64,000 bases of DNA from positions 61,833,805 to 61,897,804 of the forward strand of contig OX123190.2 of the NCBI GenBank assembly GCA_944739405.2. Direction: 5' to 3'. The notes below the pieces were generated by a model, which ran no database searches, was not told the origin of the DNA, and saw nothing but the letters and a program-made list of their open reading frames with translations. A program made the position numbers and the translations under genes. Below are positions 57,346 to 64,000 of the stretch, piece after piece (the first letter of the stretch is position 1; every line of letters begins with the position of its first letter). This stretch comes from Euclidia mi (taxonomy: Eukaryota; Arthropoda; Insecta; Lepidoptera; Erebidae).

Positions 57346-59561
57346 ACAAAAACATAACATGTAATAAGGTAGCTATTTTAATTTTAAGATGGTAACATTT
57401 ATAATTTTACATTCACTCTGTCTATCATGCTATCTCATTCTTACATTGTTTCTGTCTCTCTCGAATTTAGGATCGCCGGCAAGGCAGATGTGTTTCTATG
57501 TGACCTAAAAGTAATAACTAGTTCAGTGTCAAAAACCGTCGTTTACATTGATAAATCGCCATCAATCCTACCGCCCACTATCTACCAGAAAGATCGTCAA
57601 CCTACAGGCCACGTGCGCGTGAAGATATAGATAGAAGTAAATTACTATATGCACAGTATCACAACTTTTATGGCATATGGAGACACTACGCCGTAAAAGC
57701 AGTTTTACGTGAGCTATACATAACATTTATTAGTGTGATGATGGATGAATAGATAAAGTGCGTTTTTGTCACGTTCACGTCTTATAAAATCGTAAACGCA
57801 AAGTGCGCATCTGCTTTACATGTGTATTTTACGCTGGTCCACCATAGTAGTCCATGATCTAGACATGGATGGCTCGAAACAAAACAACTTGAAAAAACGA
57901 ACCATTATGTAGAAAGGGACAATGCCTAAAATTGGGCATTCTGTCGTTTTTTTGCAGCAATGTAATAGGATCGAAATCAAAAAATAGCAATCGTAGAAAG
58001 AGAGAACGTCAGTAACTTATAATAGTATCTCTTTCTCGCGATTTTTCGTCTTCCTTATTTGACAGCTTTCAAGCTCAATGGCACAATCCATGATTTCTCT
58101 GTCTCTATTTAAGTCAGAGCTTATTACATTTATCTCTATATAACAATTATTTAACTGGAAAGTTGTGAACGGTATACATTTTATTTCTAAAAGCATTTGT
58201 CGGAAGGTTCCGTATAAAACATGCCTCGAGCAATCATGAAATTATCTTGTTATATGTATATTTATAAAAAAAATATAGAAACTAGACTTTCACTCCAATG
58301 TTTTTATTTACGGACGCTGTTATATGCAACTGACATTTTAATAATGAATAAAGTTACTACACGCAGGAAATCAAAACGGCATTTCTTGGAATTAATATTA
58401 GATAATTTTATTTCTTACTAGTTTTTGTAGGCAGCTTCGGCTACGTAATTATTTGATATTATCAGTTGTATTTTGGCTTAGTTAGTTCGCATAACATCAG
58501 CAATCAGTCGGTACGAATATCCTCATATTAAAATTTAGGCACAACTTCTAGATTTGTATTTAAACAGTACGTATAAGGAAGAGAGAGAGAGTACGTATAT
58601 GTACTGTAAAATTCGTTATTTTTGTAGTCGGTGTGGTGCCAACCAATTTGGACAATTTAATTTTATCTCTTTCTTTGCAAGCTTTTCAACGCTTTAAAGT
58701 TTTGTCCTAAATTGTCCTTCTCGGCTAGCAATGACTCTTAAAATAATAAGTTATAAACAGTATAGAGTACCTACTTACCTACGTATATTTTTTAACTACA
58801 AAATAATTTCTTTGATTGTTTCTTGATGTTTTCTTTTTATTTTTGTTCAAATATGTATGTACATTGTAAAGATTTAAAGACGGCTTTGGTTTAAAAAATC
58901 TTTTAAAGAAGTTACCTACACAATACATGTCTTTATTTATGAAAGCTTCAAGAAAATGAAATGACTCGCCCAGTCTTTAATAAAATCCAACACATGTCGC
59001 CAAACTTGACGAGTCGCCGCTTAGCTTTTATGTTGAAAGTTTTAAGTTACGATGTGTTTTGATTTGAGAAATAGATTGCTCAGAGACGTTATTACTTTAA
59101 TTCTATGAGAAAACATGTCTAGTTACTTTGATTTACGAAGAATTGCTAACGACTAAAGTTGTAGGATTAAAACTTCCAATACATTTAGGTCCATAGAAAC
59201 ATTTTGTGACAGAATGGTACGCAAACCTTTTACTTTTAGGACATTATCCTCAGCTTGAAAGAAGTTCAATTCTAGTCAATGTTCTTTTTTCATTGCGTAA
59301 GACTAAAACTTAATTAATTAAATGTTGATATAACACAATAATATATTCTCCATTAAGGGTCACTTGGCAAAGTGTTGTTTGCAATAAGTCTAAGTAATTT
59401 CCTAAGTTAAGTCCGTTTTAAAAACGAATAATTTTTAAATAAAGTAACCCATGCCAAAACGTCGCGTTGAGTCAAATATAAGGTATTCTACCTTTTATTT
59501 TTAAATAATTACGCGGCAACGACCCGTTACCTAAATATTACTACGTTTCTTGTTTTTTTTT
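57346..59561. other. No gene recognised
   Basis: AT-rich, non-coding. Short ORFs (57,427-57,630, 58,221-58,421) show no family resemblance. Confidence 0.5.
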
Positions 59562-59775
59562 ATATAGTAATAGGCGGCAAACGAGCAGACGGATCGCCTG
59601 ATGGTAAGCAATTACCGCCGCCCATGGACACAAGTAACACCACAGGAGTTACAAGTGCGTTGCTGCCCCTTGGGGTTGGGAAAAGGGATAGGATGAGGAG
59701 TGGGATGAGGGAGAAGGAATAGGGGATAGGGCCTCCGGCACTCTCACTCACCGAACGAAACACAACAGTTTAGGT
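59562..59775 (+). repeat. GGCAAAC-type repeat, copy 2
   Basis: GGCGGCAAACGAGCAGACGG, CCTGATGGTAAGCAATTACC, GCCGCCCATGGACACAAG and a GA-rich part ending in CCTCCGGCACTCTCACTCAC, in the same order as at 38,415-38,615. Confidence 0.85.
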
Positions 59776-62019
59776 ACTGTTACTTTATGTCAATTTTCTG
59801 TGAGAGGGTAGTACTTCCCCGGTCGAGCCGGCCCATTCATGCTGAAATCAGCAAGGCTCTACTACCGTGGTTTACAGAAAAAGGGCAAGAATCACAATTG
59901 TCAAACCTGCACCTCGAAGAGCACGTAATCATAAAGATACGACAGGCGTTTCGGGTACACAGCATCCATATCCCGACACTGTCTAAGCGAAATTATTATA
60001 CTAATATGGCTGTCCCTTTGAACTGTGGAGGTCAGACGAGGGTCTCTCTGCGGTGTGCTAAACCTAAATTAACCCATTGAAATTTGACAAATATCATCAT
60101 CTCTGGTGACACTACAAAGGCAATCTCAGGGTCTAAGAAAAGTCCTGGCTGCACCACGAGAGGTTCTAAAATGATGAATATTATTTTTTTTTCTTTCTCT
60201 ACCTTTTCAGCGATAAGAATAAAAGTAGATATACATACAGTATAGTTCTATCAAGCATTTAATGTCATTCGTACAAATCTACAGAATAAATAGGAACTTA
60301 ATGAATCCTTACATGTATTTATTCGCTAAGATCGAAGGTTATCCAATAACTTAAAGATAAGTTCAGTCAAGGTGACTCTCCAAATAGCCACATTTGCCGA
60401 AATCAAATTTATCACAGCTGTGAAACGAACCGAATGGTGTCAAGACCTAATCCCCGCTACCAACTTTTGGGTCGGCGCTCCAACACACGACATCGTCCCC
60501 ATTTGTTTGATACTGAAATTTATACACGTTTGAAATATAGATTCTCTAAAATTCGTGTTCGTACGTTCACGTCTGACGGATATAATTGAAAAGAGCAGAA
60601 TATTTTCTGCATTTCCTTTCCTTTTAAGGTGGATATTTTAAGGTTTTTCCTTGAGGAGTTATGTAGGTACATTTATAGGTAGGTAAATATATTTCAAGTG
60701 ATGAAAACTTTCACTTTCACATAAAGCTGGGCGAGGTGAGTATTTTAAACGTATAACGTTTAGAATACTCACCTAAAATCAAGTTTTTCAGTATTATTGC
60801 ATAGATAAAATGTGTAATTTCCTATCCGGTCTTAACAGTAGACGAGTAGTAGTAGTGAGCTTTTGCAACGACTATGGATATGCTCCTCCTTTAAATGGTA
60901 ATAGTCAAATACGTAATCTTATAGTAGACAGATATTTGCGCCGTTTGAGAGCCTCCACTGGAAAAATATCGGATAATATGTCACAAGGGTATGTATATTG
61001 TATAAAGATATAAACTCGAATTTATAATAAAAGTAAAGGTAACAATGGTACTCTTACCCCTCCACAATAATAGAACTCCATTTTCATTCTCAATAATGTC
61101 AAAGCTCATTTTAAAACGTGCTGCCTTGAAATTCAAAGCAACAATAATTTTATCAGTATTATATGCCCTGGAGCATTACCAGGAAATAATTGGCGGTATT
61201 TTCACAAAGAGCCTACCAAAATATGTATATTCACAAAAGATAATGAGGTAAATTAAACGTGACCTGTCATTAGAAGCTACCGTCGACGGTTAATGAATAA
61301 AAGTAAGCACGACTTAACTAAATTACAACCGACGTTCGTAAAAGTTTTGTCTTGAGTATCAATTCTAGGCGAAAGGAACAAATCTGATCGTTAGGCATAC
61401 AGCGGAGCGAATTATCCTTTCACAAAATTATAATTGATCGCAATAAAATGCACATAAATACAATAAAAACATTTTATTCTGCCATATTACATCTTATAGG
61501 TGTAAAAGACTACATAGTTTAGGATTAGATGAATCATTTTACTTGCACGATCAGTATACTAGGTGACTAAGTCACCATTTATTAAGATAATTTTCACAGC
61601 TAGTTAGTTAGTTAGAGTCTAAGCTGTGTCAAATAGCTTGGCTTATAATGGATACAAATCACATACTTCTACAATAATTTTTCAGTTTCGTTCATACTAT
61701 AAATGAGGCTGTCCATTAATTCGTTTATCCTTGTCCTACTGAAGTAAGAAGCATGATGGAAAGATTTCTATAAAATATCAAGCAAAGTGAAAGGTCATAG
61801 CTAGGCACCTTAATAAATGGATTTCATTTCTACATTTTCAGCCGACGTATTACACAGAAACGAATTATATTAATTTAAGCTCTGTGATTTACTTACAAAG
61901 GTACATTACGTTGACCGATCGAATTACACCCACACAGGTTTGATATCTATCTACTATTGGATTTTTGGCTCAAGTTGGGCTATTTATCATAGATGTGCTA
62001 GACAGCTTTGCGATGTGAT
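59776..62019. other. No gene; one near-perfect hairpin
   Basis: AT-rich non-coding sequence with a hairpin at 60,734-60,774 (19-bp arms, 3-base loop). Confidence 0.5.
60734..60774. repeat. Near-perfect hairpin, 19-bp arms, 3-base loop
   Basis: AGGTGAGTATTTTAAACGT and ACGTTTAGAATACTCACCT around ATA, with one G-U type mismatch. Confidence 0.9.
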
Positions 62020-62045
62020 AATATCATCATCATCAGCCCATTATA

Positions 62046-63024
62046 GGGGAGATTGGGTAACAGTGGATCACGGGGTACAGTGGATAATTCATAATAACTC
62101 AGTATGTGTTACGCTTAGGCACACAATCAAACTTGTTCTTTCCGCTTGTCCATCCCCCTCCCTAACGTACTAATCGTCAACGCGGTGTCAAAGCTAGAAG
62201 TCGCGCTGCTATAGTCCACTCAGTAGGTAAGTAACAAAAGTATTTTTCACATGGTTTTGAAAGTTGTTTTATATCTGAGTGAATAAGAAATCTTAATGTT
62301 TTTATTGTGTCGTAGGCTTGTTATATGTATCCTAAGTCTTATGTAAACTGCGTATTTTTTCTTTGCGATTGGTAGTTTTTTTTATGATATTTTTATTCCA
62401 TAACCGCCATTGGGTCACAATGAATCATTTCGTTTTGGGTCACAGTGAACTACTAATCCGCTGTGACTCGCGGAACTGAAATTCATTCGTAATTTATTTT
62501 TAGGGAAAATGCACTGCAATTGAGTTAGAATATACATTTTAATCATGATGCAGTTCATAAAATATTTATCGATGACCAAGAAAAGAATATAGTCGATTAT
62601 ATTCTTAAGTGGAGTCAAATGTTCTATGAACTGACTATTGCAAACGTTCGACGGCTAATTTATGAAGTACCGGTAACGAATAAAATAAAAGTACCAGATA
62701 AATGGCATGGAAGTAAGGTATTGAGTATCTGTGTAACCTTAGAAAAAGATATAATGGATTATCTTTGCGCACTCTTAGTCGATTCACTGTCACCCATGCA
62801 ATGATCCAAAGTGACCCATTTCCGGGACACACTGGATCATTTCTCATTTTTTAATCAAGTCGTTGTATCTTGTAACTTTATGTACTGAAAGCCTTGAAAT
62901 GACTCTTTCTTTAAAGATTAATAACTAATACTTTGATTTAATTTCAGAGATTAATAATTCAGGCATAAACTTTCCAGTTGCACTGTTTGAAAAAAAAAGT
63001 GATCCACTGTTACCCACTCTCCCC
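62046..63024 (+). mobile_element. pogo-like DNA transposon, non-autonomous, 26-bp inverted ends, TA duplication
   Basis: The ends start GGGGAGATTGGGTAACAGTG and, inverted, GGGGAGAGTGGGTAACAGTG; 25 of 26 positions match (62,046-62,071 and 62,999-63,024). TA flanks both ends. The motif GGGTnACAnTGGATCA recurs several times inside, near 62,072, 62,411 and 62,434 in direct and near 62,803 in inverted orientation. The transposase remnant inside fits the pogo/CENP-B-like group. Confidence 0.9.
62562..62720 (+). pseudogene. pogo/CENP-B-like transposase fragment (N-terminal DNA-binding region)
   Basis: The frame reads DDQEKNIVDYILKWSQMFYE, LTIANVRRLIYEVPVTNKIK and VPDKWHGSKVL. The E..LVeyI and LT..dvRrLayE..e.N.I blocks are typical of the region joining the first and second helix-turn-helix domains in pogo/Tigger/jerky-type transposases. 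The downstream W.G...G..W.. motif and the whole DDE catalytic domain are missing, so the copy cannot encode an active enzyme. Confidence 0.65.
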
Positions 63025-63316
63025 TACTGTCCCACTGCTGGGCACGGGCCTCTTCCCATTATGAGAAGGGTAAGGCCATAGTCCACCACGCTGGCCAAAT
63101 GCGGGTTGGCAGACTTCTCATGTCTTTCGAGAACATTATGGAGGACTCTCAGAAATGCAGGTTTCCTCACGATATTTTCCTTCACCGTTTAGCAAGCGAT
63201 CATTAAAAATTTAATACGCACATAACTCAGAAAAGTCATCGATGGGCGCCGTGGATTCAAACCCGGTCCACCTGCGTAAGCAGTCTGTCGGTCTCTCCAC
63301 TAGGCTATCGCTGCTT

Positions 63317-64000
63317 ATATAGTACTGTGACAATATAGTAGCACAATTTTTTTTTCACTACTTCCAAGTGATGCTTTAGGTAGAAAACATATCTTGCTCA
63401 CACACCCCTCAGCTATGCTGATAACGTGACTTGACTTGCCATTGTAGAATAATGACGAAGTTAAGCAACATTTGCACAGATGAACCACATGAATGGTGCC
63501 CCTTTTACAGTGTGCCACAGAGTTTCGAACGGCATGTGAGATTGAGTGAGTCGGACCTGGATTACAATCGTTACGCATGACCTAACGTTTCAGGAGTGAG
63601 AGGGTCAGTCCAAAAACTCCGACATCAGAGTTGTCCACACGAAGAGCAATAACCTCGCAGCTATTATATATTTCCAATGTAAACGCAACCTTAATAAGTA
63701 TATTGTACTGGCCTGTACAACAAATGACAATGCTATACCTATTACCTACTACCGTGCGTTCATTAGCGAGCACTATACTTTGTTTAAAGTGTAACTATGC
63801 ACTTTGTGTTAGTGGCACAGTGACCTGCCAACTAATCATTACTGTTCGGTAATGTTGACACTTGTTTTAGCCTAATAGCCTGTAGATTCGTGTTTACCCG
63901 TCATGTGACATAACAATATTCTGTACTACATCAGCTATGATATTTTTCGTCGTCTATAAAAAGTACTGACCCGGAACAGGCATATGAGGTATTCATATAT
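63317..64000. other. No gene recognised
   Basis: Non-coding to the window end; the short ORFs at 63,315-63,852 show no family resemblance. Confidence 0.5.

Larger units (their letters stand above)
62020..63316 (-). repeat. tRNA-derived SINE with tail T2, split by a DNA transposon
   Basis: The head is at 63,316 on the minus strand (AGCAGCGATAGCCTAGTGG as A box, GGGTTTGAATCC as B box). The body leads to GGCCAGCGTGGTGGACTATG and CCCAGCAGTGGGACAG at 63,027. The tail (GGGCTGATGATGATGATA) lies at 62,020-62,043, on the far side of the inserted element. Joining the two sides at TA gives an uninterrupted SINE tail. Confidence 0.85.

Overview
This is a eukaryotic, AT-rich, gene-poor window, almost certainly from a moth or butterfly genome. 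The evidence is the repeat content: tRNA-derived SINEs with (TATG)n or (GAT)n tails, mariner, Penelope, pogo and hAT relics, CR1/jockey-like LINEs, and repeat ends that I recognise from memory as widespread in Lepidoptera. I found no confident host protein-coding exon, rRNA gene or functional tRNA gene. Nearly every recognisable coding stretch is a transposon protein, most of them broken.

Layout. 1-1.7 kb: 5' part of a LINE on the minus strand (ORF1 with coiled coil and SGNH-like domain, then the endonuclease of ORF2, cut by the window edge). 2.3-6.3 kb: a Ty3/gypsy element with 5'-truncated gag, a clear -1 slippery site and a long pol with one in-frame stop. 9.1-10.1 kb: a Penelope-like element whose RT part is inverted against its GIY-YIG part. 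15.27-15.91 kb: a GC-rich, A-tailed, target-site-duplicated retroposon that is essentially a chain of RNA hairpins. 23.7-26.3 kb: LINE pieces around a second Penelope copy, then a dead mariner; a 194-bp piece of the same mariner sequence recurs at 27.8 kb joined to a SINE. 30.6-35.8 kb: a four-level nest of insertions (old repeat, TTAA-flanked element, TA-flanked element, LINE fragment plus fold-back MITE). 37-64 kb: MITEs, mosaic SINEs, LINE 3' ends, a hAT relic, and at 62.0-63.3 kb a pogo-like element sitting inside a SINE.

How the parts relate. Several SINEs share a 5' module (called A here) fused to two different 3' units (tail T1 ending in CCCCTTCGGGG and GGCGTGA, or tail T2 ending in GGCTGATGATGA). 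Tail T1 matches the last codons and stop of LINE reverse transcriptase fragments at 45.3 and 57.3 kb, which identifies the probable LINE partner. The strongest candidate for something undescribed is the retroposon at 15,284-15,892: two paralogous hairpins in it keep the same apical loop while their stems differ by paired, compensatory changes, which is evidence inside one sequence for a selected RNA structure.
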